64,000 nt of DNA from Vibrio tasmaniensis (lineage in GTDB: Bacteria; Pseudomonadota; Gammaproteobacteria; Enterobacterales; Vibrionaceae), in NCBI RefSeq assembly GCF_024347635.1, contig NZ_AP025511.1, forward strand, positions 992,001 to 1,056,000. Reading direction: 5' to 3'. The notes under the pieces are model-generated. The model saw only the letters and a program-made list of their open reading frames with translations, searched no databases and was not told where the DNA came from. Every line of letters starts with the position of its first letter. Within the stretch, counting starts at the first letter, position 1. Positions 1-8,283 of this stretch are shown in pieces. The translations under genes and the position numbers were made by a program.

Positions 1-127
1 AAGGATTCTCCTTAAGGAACTGATTAATTTCTTCAAGTTGCTGAGTTTGTTCTGTGCTTAACTCAGCGAACGCACTGGTGCTCATTAGTGAGCCTAAAAT
101 CAGTGTGCTTATCAGATGTTTTTTCAT
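1..127 (-). CDS. scsC: ScsC-like periplasmic thiol-disulfide protein, N-terminal part only
   Basis: The gene runs off the left edge of the window, so only 42 codons are visible. They begin MKKHLISTLILGSLMSTSAF, a clear Sec signal peptide with a probable cleavage after AFA, followed by a charged helix (ELSTEQTQQLEEINQFLKEN) of the type that forms the N-terminal oligomerisation segment of ScsC/DsbA-like proteins. The catalytic CXXC domain is outside the window. The gene is the third of a leftward series scsB-scsD-scsC and is separated from scsD by about 120 bp that hold a strong hairpin. By family knowledge ScsC is a periplasmic disulfide reductase or isomerase kept reduced by ScsB and linked to copper tolerance. 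The assignment rests on the signal peptide, the helix and the neighbours, not on the active site. Confidence 0.7.
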   Translation of the reverse strand, partial: MKKHLISTLILGSLMSTSAFAELSTEQTQQLEEINQFLKENP

Positions 128-155
128 GTTATTTATTCTCTAATTCTTGATAATC

Positions 156-181
156 GTGAGCGCGTTTTGGGTCGCGCTCAC
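156..181. other. Perfect 9-bp hairpin between scsD and scsC
   Basis: GTGAGCGCG at 156-164 and CGCGCTCAC at 173-181 form a perfect 9-bp stem with an 8-nt loop. No T-run follows on the minus strand, so in the scs transcript it would be a stable intercistronic structure and not a classic terminator. It may separate scsBD and scsC expression by RNA processing or stability; this is inference. Confidence 0.6.
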
Positions 182-250
182 GGTATTATTGTTTGTTAAA
201 TTGGCTTTAATCGGTTCATTTGCTCTGCTCTGTTTTTCTTAGTGAGCGAG

Positions 251-820
251 TTATGCAAAGTAGGTTCTTAACCACAGGCCGATAGGGGAAGTAACGCCGG
301 TTGCGATACTGCTGATCTTTCCATCTTTGATGATGACAATACTTGGCGTGACATTGACTCCCCAACTTCTGCTGATCGATCCAGAGAGATCATTGATAAC
401 AGGGAAGTCATACTCTTTGGCGTCTAAGAAGCGCTGAACACGTTCGTCTGGGCCAGATGAAAGTGCGACAGAAACTACTTGATGGGAGTCGCTGAAGCTA
501 TTAACCGTCGGGCTCACCAATTTGCACGCGCTACACCAAGTAGCCCAAAAATAGACAATAACGGGCTTACCGCTTTTGCTTAGCTCGATAACATCAATAT
601 CGTCACCTTGGATCGACTGACCTACGATTGGTATCGCGTCTCCTTGAGGCATGCTTCTGCTGTGGTAAAAATCCATGGCAAACGAAACCACGCCAACGAT
701 CAGTATCATTGAAACGAGTTCCTTTCCCCACTTCTTAAGACGGCTTGGCTTTTTGGTTTCAGCCTTTACAGTGTTATCTTCAGCAGAGCTAGGCTTTTGT
801 TCATTGTTGGGCGTCTTCAT
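251..820 (-). CDS. scsD: ScsD-like membrane-anchored thioredoxin (TlpA-like)
   Basis: A 189-residue protein with one N-terminal membrane segment at about residues 35-52 (LVSMILIVGVVSFAM) after a basic cytoplasmic stretch, then a periplasmic thioredoxin-like domain. The redox motif ATWCSACK lies near residue 95, and the cis-Pro loop is in VNVTPSIVI. By family knowledge it is a periplasmic, membrane-tethered thiol-disulfide oxidoreductase of the copper-tolerance Scs system. I chose the ATG at 820 over the TTG at 823; the start sits immediately after the scsB stop codon, so the two genes are translationally coupled. Other names such as TlpA or ResA family would also fit the fold. Confidence 0.8.
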   Translation of the reverse strand: MKTPNNEQKPSSAEDNTVKAETKKPSRLKKWGKELVSMILIVGVVSFAMDFYHSRSMPQGDAIPIVGQSIQGDDIDVIELSKSGKPVIVYFWATWCSACKLVSPTVNSFSDSHQVVSVALSSGPDERVQRFLDAKEYDFPVINDLSGSISRSWGVNVTPSIVIIKDGKISSIATGVTSPIGLWLRTYFA

Positions 821-823
821 CAA

Positions 824-2935
824 TTATCTCGCAGCGTCGATGGCTTGAATAACAGTGTCACTGTCTAGAATCACGGGTAATGGAATACCATTTTTATAGC
901 TCGGGCCATAAACGATATTAAATGGCACACCAAATCGCCCATTACTTTGTAAGTATTGAGTGACACTTTCACTTGGTGTTGTCCAATCGCCTTTCATCAA
1001 AACAATGTCTTCTTGTTGCAGGTGGCTGTAGACAGGATCTTGAAGAATGACGCCAATTTTGTTGGCTTTACAGGTGATACACCATTCTGCAGTCACGTCG
1101 ACAAAGACGGTTTTTCCTTCCTCGACCAACTGAGGGATTTGTTTCGCATCCAGTTTCTGCCAATCAAGGTTATCGACAATTGGCGTTGCCCAGTTATCAG
1201 CGGTAACACTACCGACGATCAATGCAGCACCAAATACCAAGGTTGTGGTTGCCATGATAGGAATCAGTACCTTGCGTCCTAATTTCATGCCAATCCAAAT
1301 TAACACTGAAACGACGATAAACAGTGACAACAAGATGGTTGGGAACTTGCCAATGAATGGGCTCAGTAGGCTTGTTAACCACAGACTGGTGATGAACATC
1401 ATTAAGCCGAATACCAACTTAACTTTGAACATCCACGCGCCCGGTTTTGGTAGCAATTTAGTTAGGCTTGGGAATAACGCGAAGATCAACCAAGGTGCGC
1501 TCATACCAATGCCGAGTGCGATAAAGATAGCCCACAACTCTTGGTAACTTGCGCCCAGAGCATAAGCCACTGCGGTTCCTAGGAATGGAGCACTGCAAGG
1601 CGTTGCCAGTAGTGTCGCAAACATGCCTTGGATGAAGTGACCGGAATGGGAATCATCGCCTTTGGTTGCCATCCAAGTGTTTAAGCCTGACGGAAGCCTG
1701 AATTCGAATAGACCGAGTAGGTTAACTGAGAACAGTAGGGTAATGATCAGCATGAACCCGATGAACCAAACATTTTGGAACTGGATTCCCCAACCAATCG
1801 CATTGCCACCCATTTTTAGAACGGTCATGCCTAGAGCTAACAGCGCAAACGAAGTAATAACACCGGCAGCAGATGCTAGGAATGAGAGTCGGATGTGGCG
1901 ATTTGAAGCACCTTGGTTCTGAATGATGCTGTTTAGCTTCATCCCTAACACGGGTAGAACACACGGCATGATGTTAAGGATTAAACCGCCTACTAACGCA
2001 AAGCCAAGCATCACTAGAAAGCTGTTGTTGCTTGTTTGGTAAGCTATCGGGTCTGAACCAACTTGCGCGGTCATCTCTTCGGCAAAGTTAGTATCTGAAA
2101 CGGTAATACTCACTGTGCGATCCGTTAAGTCGACCTCGCCGAACCAGTTACTCACATCGAATACTGCGGTCATCGTATTGTCTGTGATGTGGACGGTTGG
2201 TGGAGAGAAGAAGTCATCAAGCACTTCTTGTCCATCAATCAATACCATCGGTTTATCCCAGCCTTCCTTGCTTGTTAGCTGAGTCACCAGTTGTTGTTTA
2301 CTTTTATCCCAGAACAGGCCGTTCACTGAAGTGCGGTTAGCTTCTCGTGGAGATTGGCTCATGCCTTGATTGAACAAGAACATTGCTTCTTCATCGAGCT
2401 CTAAAGTTTGCGGATCAATGGGCAGTTCGATGTCATAGTCAGTCAAAACACAAATATTGGTGCACGACGGGAAGGAGAGGGAGGCTCTGAATACCGCAGG
2501 CTGCGTGTTGTCTTTCAACGTTATGGTGATAGGAAAGCTAACGTGCTTTTTGTAGCCTAACGTCATTACGTCGAGCTGTTCGTAATACTTAGGGATCGGC
2601 CAACGCCACTCTACCGACTCTATGTTTGTTGAACCAGACCAGTCCCAACTAGGTGGAATACCACCTTCACCAGGGCTACGCCAATAGGTTTTCCAATCAC
2701 CGTCGAGAACGACATCCAGCACGGTTTGAATCTTAGAACCGTCATCCGATTGCTCACCCGTCGACATCATTCGCATTTTGACGGGTGGATGTTCAGGCAC
2801 GCTGAGCCAGCCCGTCGTCTGTGCTAAAGCAGTAAATGACGTCATAACCAAAAGGGCAGTGACTAGCGTTTTCGCGCATGTACGCATGCAGAATGCCAAC
2901 GAATCGACAAACTTAGTTAGTAGTGTGTTGTACAC
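824..2935 (-). CDS. scsB: ScsB, DsbD-family transmembrane thiol-electron transporter
   Basis: A 703-residue protein with three parts: a signal peptide and DsbD-N-like periplasmic domain (roughly residues 1-300, with the pair SCTNIC), a central eight-helix DsbD-type membrane domain (about 305-580) and a C-terminal periplasmic thioredoxin domain with AEWCITCK near residue 620. Transport cysteines sit in the motifs NIMPCVLPVLG and TPCSAPFLG. By family knowledge it moves electrons from cytoplasmic thioredoxin across the inner membrane to periplasmic partners such as ScsC and ScsD. Translation appears to begin at GTG 2935, eight bases after GGAG; an alternative ATG lies 16 codons downstream (MRTCAKTL), closer to the hydrophobic signal core. 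It heads the redox part of the leftward operon. Confidence 0.9.
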   Translation of the reverse strand: MYNTLLTKFVDSLAFCMRTCAKTLVTALLVMTSFTALAQTTGWLSVPEHPPVKMRMMSTGEQSDDGSKIQTVLDVVLDGDWKTYWRSPGEGGIPPSWDWSGSTNIESVEWRWPIPKYYEQLDVMTLGYKKHVSFPITITLKDNTQPAVFRASLSFPSCTNICVLTDYDIELPIDPQTLELDEEAMFLFNQGMSQSPREANRTSVNGLFWDKSKQQLVTQLTSKEGWDKPMVLIDGQEVLDDFFSPPTVHITDNTMTAVFDVSNWFGEVDLTDRTVSITVSDTNFAEEMTAQVGSDPIAYQTSNNSFLVMLGFALVGGLILNIMPCVLPVLGMKLNSIIQNQGASNRHIRLSFLASAAGVITSFALLALGMTVLKMGGNAIGWGIQFQNVWFIGFMLIITLLFSVNLLGLFEFRLPSGLNTWMATKGDDSHSGHFIQGMFATLLATPCSAPFLGTAVAYALGASYQELWAIFIALGIGMSAPWLIFALFPSLTKLLPKPGAWMFKVKLVFGLMMFITSLWLTSLLSPFIGKFPTILLSLFIVVSVLIWIGMKLGRKVLIPIMATTTLVFGAALIVGSVTADNWATPIVDNLDWQKLDAKQIPQLVEEGKTVFVDVTAEWCITCKANKIGVILQDPVYSHLQQEDIVLMKGDWTTPSESVTQYLQSNGRFGVPFNIVYGPSYKNGIPLPVILDSDTVIQAIDAAR

Positions 2936-2982
2936 AAATGTATCTCCAAAAAATAAATAAAAGGGTGTAGTAGCCCGGTTAT

Positions 2983-3459
2983 TTACTCTCTAAATATACA
3001 GTGCTTTAGGTGTAAGCGGTGTTTTGTAGGTCGAGAAGAGCGATGATTCTCACTGGATAGTCTCGAGATGTGAGGAGACAAGCTGAATGCAACAGCGATA
3101 AGTAAAACGAATGGAATCAGCCAACCGGTTTTCGGGGCGGCAAAGGTCAGCATTTTTGAACTCAGGCTGCATGAACTTGAATTTGGTGTTGTCAGAGCTT
3201 TAGATGCTTCTGAACCAAAAACGCTAGTATAAAGCTCAGACATTTTATCGAAAGATGCGACGATTGCTTGTGGGTGGCTGGTTTCTGCGCCGACAAGTAT
3301 TGATTGTCCAATTAAGGAAGCTGAAGAGGTTACTTTGTTTGCAGACAGAGTACTCGCCAGACAAGTTACGATAACCAGTCCGGTAAGGAACAGCGCCCAA
3401 AGCGAATGCTTTTGTCGGCGATTTTGTTTGGATAAGAAAAGTAATGGTGTATTCAGCAA
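2983..3459 (-). CDS. Unknown small membrane protein upstream of scsB
   Basis: A 158-residue ORF ending 47 bp before scsB and on the same strand. It has a basic N-terminus followed by a hydrophobic segment (about residues 20-40, ALFLTGLVIVTCLASTL), a polar periplasmic-type stretch with one cysteine, and a second hydrophobic segment (about 112-130, WLIPFVLLIAVAFSL) before a basic, His-containing tail. This is the topology of small copper- or thiol-related accessory membrane proteins, but I do not recognise a family. The start is unclear: no ATG is available at the 5' end, an in-frame stop lies just upstream, and TTG 3459 is only the best available choice without an evident ribosome binding site. 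Confidence 0.55.
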   Translation of the reverse strand: MLNTPLLFLSKQNRRQKHSLWALFLTGLVIVTCLASTLSANKVTSSASLIGQSILVGAETSHPQAIVASFDKMSELYTSVFGSEASKALTTPNSSSCSLSSKMLTFAAPKTGWLIPFVLLIAVAFSLSPHISRLSSENHRSSRPTKHRLHLKHCIFRE

Positions 3460-3822
3460 ATCAATCAGTAATCGAATCAGTTAATAGTTAGTAGCTAAAG
3501 CGAGCTTGTAGAATTGTGGCTAGCTTAGATAACTTTGCTCTGAGCTACAAGTCATAAAATTGTCAAAGAAAAAGGGATGAATAAATGCCAAACCTAGCGA
3601 GTGAGGCATCAAGTATCGGCTTAAGTTCATAATAGTTTGTTCTTTTTATCTGACCGCCGTTTTTCTCATCAACTGACACTATTTCTCGCCTAGGTGGTTT
3701 TTTCTAACCAAGATGCTTTTTCAAGGTGACGGTTTCAAAGTAACGTTTTAAGCGCGCCAGCTACGCATACATGAGAGGTCAGTGTGGTTGTGTTTGAAAA
3801 AGATCAATTAAACAGCAGACAC
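3460..3822. other. Gene-free stretch
   Basis: No ORF with a credible start and ribosome binding site was found on either strand. The part next to 3460 presumably holds the promoter of the scs locus. I saw no CueR-type dyad (ACCTTCC-N7-GGAAGGT) in it. Confidence 0.5.
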
Positions 3823-3860
3823 AAAAAAGCCCAATCGCTCGTTAGAAACTTAATTGGGCT
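3823..3860 (-). terminator. Rho-independent terminator of the 82-aa gene
   Basis: On the minus strand AGCCCAAT (3860-3853) pairs with ATTGGGCT (3835-3828) and is followed by six T residues. It lies about 40 bp after the stop codon of the gene at 3903-4151. Confidence 0.85.
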
Positions 3861-3902
3861 CAATCTATTAGTCTTTAATGTTCTAGGCTCTATTTGAACG
3901 CC

Positions 3903-4151
3903 TTAATGAGTGCGACGAGGGCCGTTACGAACTAGGTCTTTACCATTTTCAAACACTTCTTTAGTGATCCAGCGAGCGAGTAAAACTTTGTGGCTGCTGT
4001 TGAATACTGCAACGAAATGACGACCGTCTGAATTGTTGGTCGCCATGCCTACGCCTTCAACACCTTCAAGTCCTAAACCGCCATCTTCTACAGAAATTAG
4101 GAATCGCTCTAGTTCTTCTAGAGACTCAATAACATCAAGTTCGTCGTTCAT
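3903..4151 (-). CDS. Small conserved-type protein of unknown function
   Basis: An 82-residue protein beginning MNDELDVIESLEELERFLIS. I chose ATG 4151 because AAGAGAG lies just upstream; a longer frame reaching 4262 is open, but its extra 37 residues lack a good start. The N-terminal half is acidic and helical and the C-terminal half is predicted alpha/beta (HFVAVFNSSHKVLLARWITK), ending in a basic, Arg-rich tail. No signal peptide or membrane segment is visible, so it is probably cytoplasmic. It is monocistronic with its own terminator. I do not recognise a family. Confidence 0.7.
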   Translation of the reverse strand: MNDELDVIESLEELERFLISVEDGGLGLEGVEGVGMATNNSDGRHFVAVFNSSHKVLLARWITKEVFENGKDLVRNGPRRTH

Positions 4152-4403
4152 TTTTTTGCTCTCTTGCTGTGTGGCAACATCGAGTTTAAGGCGATTAGTG
4201 CATATGCCTAAGTGAAGATATTGACCGTTGTTTTTTTGTTGGTTGCGTACTCTACAGGTCATAAGCGGGGATTGGAACTCTCAAATATTAGATACGGACT
4301 GATATTTTGCAAAGTTTTAACACAACATACGTTTAAATGCTTGTTATCCATCTTCTTTTTACTACTATTTATAGGGTCAATTTAGACAATAATAGGAATT
4401 AGT

Positions 4404-6008
4404 ATGATGAAGGTTTGGCGTTGTCTATTGTTAATGTTGGCGTTTGTCGCATTTGGAAGTTTTGCGCAAAGTGTCGATAAAATAGCAGAAGTACAAGACC
4501 AGCTAATGTTGGACCTAGCCACATTAGAAACAGCCCACGATGCTGAAAAGCCGTTTTTAGAAGATATATTAAGGCGTAAAAACCAAGCGCTACGTAAAGA
4601 GATCTCCTCCCAGTTATCATCTGATAAGAAGCAAGGTTTAGACGCTGTTCTTGCCCAGCAAGTTGAGCTTTTACAGCACTTATTGTCATTGAATGACGTT
4701 AAGATTGTCTCTATGAGTAAGGAAAACCGCTCGGCTGATGGAGATGCTAAGAAACGTCTTGAGCTGTTGATTCAAAAACGTATTGGTATGATGGATGACT
4801 ACTATCAGCAACTCTCTAAGACCTTAAGTTGGTCAAAAGATCGAGGTGTTGATGTGTCAGCTGCGGAAAATCAGTTAAAAACCGCATTAGTTTCTCGCTC
4901 TCAATATCTGACTAATGCGATTTTATATACAGACACGCAGCGTCAAGATCTAGAGCGTCGTTTGTCTTTTGTTAGTGAAGACGAAAAGGCGACGATAAAA
5001 ACGGAGTTAATACGTTTCAGCGAACGAACCAGTGTGATGGTTGCCAGCTTAGAGAAAAGTATCTCTATGATGGTGCCGTTTGGCGTTGATGTTACCTCTT
5101 ATAAGCGTATTTTATTAGCGACCACCGGCGACATTAACGCTGATGTATTGGATATCGATGTTGCGTTAGATCTATTGGATGGTTGGTTACGTTCGTTCAG
5201 CTCATGGGCTTTTGAAAACACCCCATCTTTTATCGTTAAACTCGCTCTGTTTCTCGGGATTCTGTATGTAACTCGCCTGATTGCTAATGTGGCTCGCAAG
5301 ACCGTTCGTAAGAGTGTCTCGCACTCGAAGATGGACTTCAGTGTATTGATGCAAGACTTCTTTGTATCCATCGCATCGAAAGCGGTTGTGTTTATCGGTT
5401 TGCTTATCGCCCTATCTCAGATAGGAATAGAGCTTGCACCGTTACTTACTGGTTTCGGTGTTGCGGGTGTCATTATTGGTTTTGCACTGCAAGACACGCT
5501 GTCTAACTTTGCATCGGGTTTGATGATTTTGATCTATCGCCCTTATGATGTGGGTGACATGGTTAAAGTGGCAGGGGTTCAAGGCACAGTTAAAGACATG
5601 AGCTTAGTATCAACGACCGTTCAAACCATCGATAACCAACGCTTGGTGATCCCAAATAACAAGATCTGGGGTGACGTGATCAACAACATCACAGCAGAAC
5701 GAGTGAGACGTGTTGATATGGTCTTTGGGATTGGTTACTCAGATGATATTGATAAAGCAAAAGCGGTGTTGAACGAGATTATTATTGCGCATCCTCTCGT
5801 ACTTAAAAAACCAGAGCATATGATCAAGCTTCATACCTTAAATACGTCTTCTGTAGATTTCGTCGTACGACCTTGGGTTAAGACTGAGGATTACTGGGAT
5901 GTGTATTGGGATGTGACGGAAACCGTGAAGAAACGCTTCGATGAAGAAGGCATCACGATTCCATTCCCTCAACGAGATGTACATATTTACAATCACGAAG
6001 AGAGCTAA
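4404..6008 (+). CDS. MscS-family mechanosensitive channel, large periplasmic domain
   Basis: A 534-residue protein with a signal peptide (cleavage likely after FAQS) and about 230 residues rich in coiled-coil helix, then membrane helices from about residue 275. The pore-lining helix and following beta domain are visible as GFGVAGVIIGFALQDTLSNF and YRPYDVGDMVKVAG, the hallmark of MscS. By family knowledge such channels open on membrane tension during hypo-osmotic shock. It is longer than MscS (about 290) and shorter than MscK (over 1100), so it is one of the intermediate paralogues. AGGAAT precedes the ATG by seven bases. It stands alone and is closed by a terminator at 6087. Confidence 0.9.
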   Translation: MMKVWRCLLLMLAFVAFGSFAQSVDKIAEVQDQLMLDLATLETAHDAEKPFLEDILRRKNQALRKEISSQLSSDKKQGLDAVLAQQVELLQHLLSLNDVKIVSMSKENRSADGDAKKRLELLIQKRIGMMDDYYQQLSKTLSWSKDRGVDVSAAENQLKTALVSRSQYLTNAILYTDTQRQDLERRLSFVSEDEKATIKTELIRFSERTSVMVASLEKSISMMVPFGVDVTSYKRILLATTGDINADVLDIDVALDLLDGWLRSFSSWAFENTPSFIVKLALFLGILYVTRLIANVARKTVRKSVSHSKMDFSVLMQDFFVSIASKAVVFIGLLIALSQIGIELAPLLTGFGVAGVIIGFALQDTLSNFASGLMILIYRPYDVGDMVKVAGVQGTVKDMSLVSTTVQTIDNQRLVIPNNKIWGDVINNITAERVRRVDMVFGIGYSDDIDKAKAVLNEIIIAHPLVLKKPEHMIKLHTLNTSSVDFVVRPWVKTEDYWDVYWDVTETVKKRFDEEGITIPFPQRDVHIYNHEES

Positions 6009-6086
6009 TACTAAAAGCTATTTAGAAAAGAGCTATTACGAAAAAGTTAAGTTCAACTCTAAGTCGAACTCTTCATGTGATATCAA

Positions 6087-6114
6087 ATGGACGCTGAATC
6101 AGCGTCCATTTTTA
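6087..6114 (+). terminator. Rho-independent terminator of the mscS-type gene
   Basis: ATGGACGCTG (6087-6096) pairs with CAGCGTCCAT (6100-6109) across a 3-nt loop and is followed by a T-rich tract. Confidence 0.9.
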
Positions 6115-6128
6115 TTGGCTGTCAGTTT

Positions 6129-6290
6129 ATACCAATCACAGTAAGTAAGTGATCAGAAATAGCGCAGGAAAAAGGCTTGAGAACAAGGCAGAAATTTTTG
6201 ATAAGTAGTTATTCTACAATCAAAAGTTCTAACGTCGTTATCGAGCGTTTTAACCAGCTAGGGTGAACAGTTATTTACTACGATTGGTAT
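6129..6290. repeat. MITE-like inverted-repeat element, family A, long copy
   Basis: A 162-bp element bounded by imperfect terminal inverted repeats: it starts ATACCAATCACAGTAAGTAA and the reverse complement of its right end reads ATACCAATCGTAGTAAATAA, matching at about 19 of the first 23 positions. It encodes no protein. A 48-bp copy with both ends but almost no interior lies at 56779-56826. Its placement between a terminator and the promoter region of the next gene is typical for such elements. Confidence 0.75.
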
Positions 6291-6378
6291 TATATTGAGC
6301 TTCATTCTTTTATGTCACGTCACCCGCATTAGAATTACGTTATCATGGGGTAGGCTCAATCTGGACAGTTGAAATCGA

Positions 6379-7212
6379 ATGGATGATTCACAGAAAAAAA
6401 CGAACAGTAGAAACACTACGGTAAGAAAAGCAACACGAATTGAAAGTGTTATGAACTCTGCGATGTGGCATTTAACCCAGAGAGATATGACGGAAAGTGA
6501 GCTGATTGCGAAGCTGAAAGTGAAAACCGATAATCAAGAATGGATCGATGAAACCTTAGGTACCCTGAAAGGTTTTGGGTACCTAAAATCCGACCAAGTG
6601 TTCGCAGAACAGTTCGTGGAACAAGCTTTCTCTGGTGAATTTGGCTCTCGATACATTGTCGAAAAACTGAAGAAGAAAGGGCTTACGGATTCGATTATCG
6701 CAGATGCGATTCACAAGGTGTCTTTCGAAAAGTCTATTGATGAACAGACCATCCTAATAGACAGAATCAACCATTATTACACAAGCTTTACCATGAGCCG
6801 TGAAAAGCTGGTTGCGACACTACAAAAGCGTGGTTTTAGCTATCAACAAGTGAAAGCCGCCATTGACCAGCACCCAAAAGGGCATGAACTGAAAAGTAAT
6901 ATTCAAATCAAGGCTGAGAAAGCGGATTTGGAAAAAGAAGTGCTCAAATATGCTCGTAAAGGCAAAGGCTTGACCGCTATCCAGCAAGAGCTTAGACAGC
7001 GACAAATCGACACCAGTGAGTTGTCATCGTTAGTTGATCGGTTAATTCACGAAGATCAGTTAGACTTTTATTCTTCGTGTTTAGAACAACTGCAAAAGAA
7101 ATCTTATGACCTTAACGATCATAAAGAACGCTCCAAGGCGTATGCAATGTTGAGTCGAAAAGGCTTTTCTTCTGACGAAATCAAATTTGCTCTGAGTGAA
7201 GGTAACGAGTAG
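6379..7212 (+). CDS. RecX-family protein, unusually long
   Basis: A 277-residue basic protein built almost wholly of three-helix RecX-type repeats: a first block at about residues 25-115 (WHLTQRDMTESELIAKL, FGYLKSDQVFAEQFVEQ, ... KLKKKGLTDSII) and further blocks to the end (LQKRGFSYQQVKAAI, ... MLSRKGFSSDEIKFAL). By family knowledge RecX binds RecA filaments and limits recombinase activity. Typical RecX has about 150 residues, so this one has roughly twice the repeats. No recA or LexA-type operator was seen nearby. The ATG at 6379 has only a weak ribosome binding site. It could be a RecX paralogue with its own role; the family call is firm, the function is inferred. Confidence 0.8.
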   Translation: MDDSQKKTNSRNTTVRKATRIESVMNSAMWHLTQRDMTESELIAKLKVKTDNQEWIDETLGTLKGFGYLKSDQVFAEQFVEQAFSGEFGSRYIVEKLKKKGLTDSIIADAIHKVSFEKSIDEQTILIDRINHYYTSFTMSREKLVATLQKRGFSYQQVKAAIDQHPKGHELKSNIQIKAEKADLEKEVLKYARKGKGLTAIQQELRQRQIDTSELSSLVDRLIHEDQLDFYSSCLEQLQKKSYDLNDHKERSKAYAMLSRKGFSSDEIKFALSEGNE

Positions 7213-7321
7213 CCAGTGTCCTTAAACCAGAAATATAGAGCTTTCATAAATACAGACCCTTCAGATATAAATAGTTGAAGGTCATCGAACACAGAATGAT
7301 TTACAGGGTCAACAGATTATT

Positions 7322-8116
7322 TTAACGCGTTGTGTGCAGGTTTTCTGTAATGCCTAATCCATTGCGCAACGCGAACTGAAGAAGGTCATTGTGGTTGTTC
7401 AAATCGAGTAATCCAAGCATTCTGTACTTATGTGATTCAATTGTGCGGGGACTCAAGTGCAACTTATCCGCGCACTCTTTGGCACTAAAGCCCTGAGCAA
7501 TAAGAGACAGCACCTTGGTCTGCTTTTTGGTGAGTAAGAGTAATTTATCACTGTCGTCTTCTAGCAGATTCTCATTTTGCTTTAGTGTCCTAGCTAGCGT
7601 TGAGTGCTGCCAATAACAGAGCCAAAGCTCACACACTAACTTTAAGCGCTGGATGTCTTCGAGGTCGAAGGTGGTATCGTTGTCGTGAAAGTTAGTAAAA
7701 GACAGTGCTCCCCAACGTTGGTTAAAGAGTTGCAAAGGAATGATGCAGTGCCATCGGCCCCCCTCTTTATACAACTGCTTTAATACGTAATTCTGAGTTT
7801 TCTCGAGGTCGTCTTTCGAAAACGCGAGATAAGTTTTTTGGGTCTTTAGCAGCTTTAAATAATCAAGATAGTTGCCGCCAATGAGATTCTGTTTATTGAC
7901 CGGAGGTATGTTCGCTTTCGATACTGAACAAGTCTTCCGGTCTTCGAGTAAGACCATTGAATTAGGGTAGAGTGTTAAACGATCTATCCCGAACCAATCG
8001 AGTACGTCAAAGCTTGCCTCTGACCAAGTAGCTTGAAAACAGTTAGGATCGCAATTGATGAGAGTCGTCGATTGCTTCATCAACAATTGTTCAAAACTTA
8101 GGTTAGTGGCCGACAC
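7322..8116 (-). CDS. LuxR-type transcriptional regulator with GAF-like sensor domain
   Basis: A 264-residue protein. The N-terminal 160 residues look like a GAF-type ligand domain (WHCIIPLQLFNQRWGALSF), and residues about 195-255 form a LuxR/FixJ helix-turn-helix with the signature LTKKQTKVLSLIAQGFSAKE and LHLSPRTIESHKYRML. AAAGGA precedes ATG 8116. There is no receiver domain, so it is not a classical response regulator. It is divergent from the DUF3187-like outer membrane gene, 167 bp away, and may control it. The signal sensed is unknown. Confidence 0.85.
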   Translation of the reverse strand: MSATNLSFEQLLMKQSTTLINCDPNCFQATWSEASFDVLDWFGIDRLTLYPNSMVLLEDRKTCSVSKANIPPVNKQNLIGGNYLDYLKLLKTQKTYLAFSKDDLEKTQNYVLKQLYKEGGRWHCIIPLQLFNQRWGALSFTNFHDNDTTFDLEDIQRLKLVCELWLCYWQHSTLARTLKQNENLLEDDSDKLLLLTKKQTKVLSLIAQGFSAKECADKLHLSPRTIESHKYRMLGLLDLNNHNDLLQFALRNGLGITENLHTTR

Positions 8117-8283
8117 ATCTTTCCTTTATCAACATTTCACTGTATTTATAACAAAGAGGATATTCGTTCGAGTGATGCAGTGCAAGATAAGATCTCGTTA
8201 TTGTTGGGTGATTATTGTATTTAATTTTATATAACTTTTTGTTCTAAAAGGTGAGGTGATAAGCAGTAAACTTCCCGCATTAA

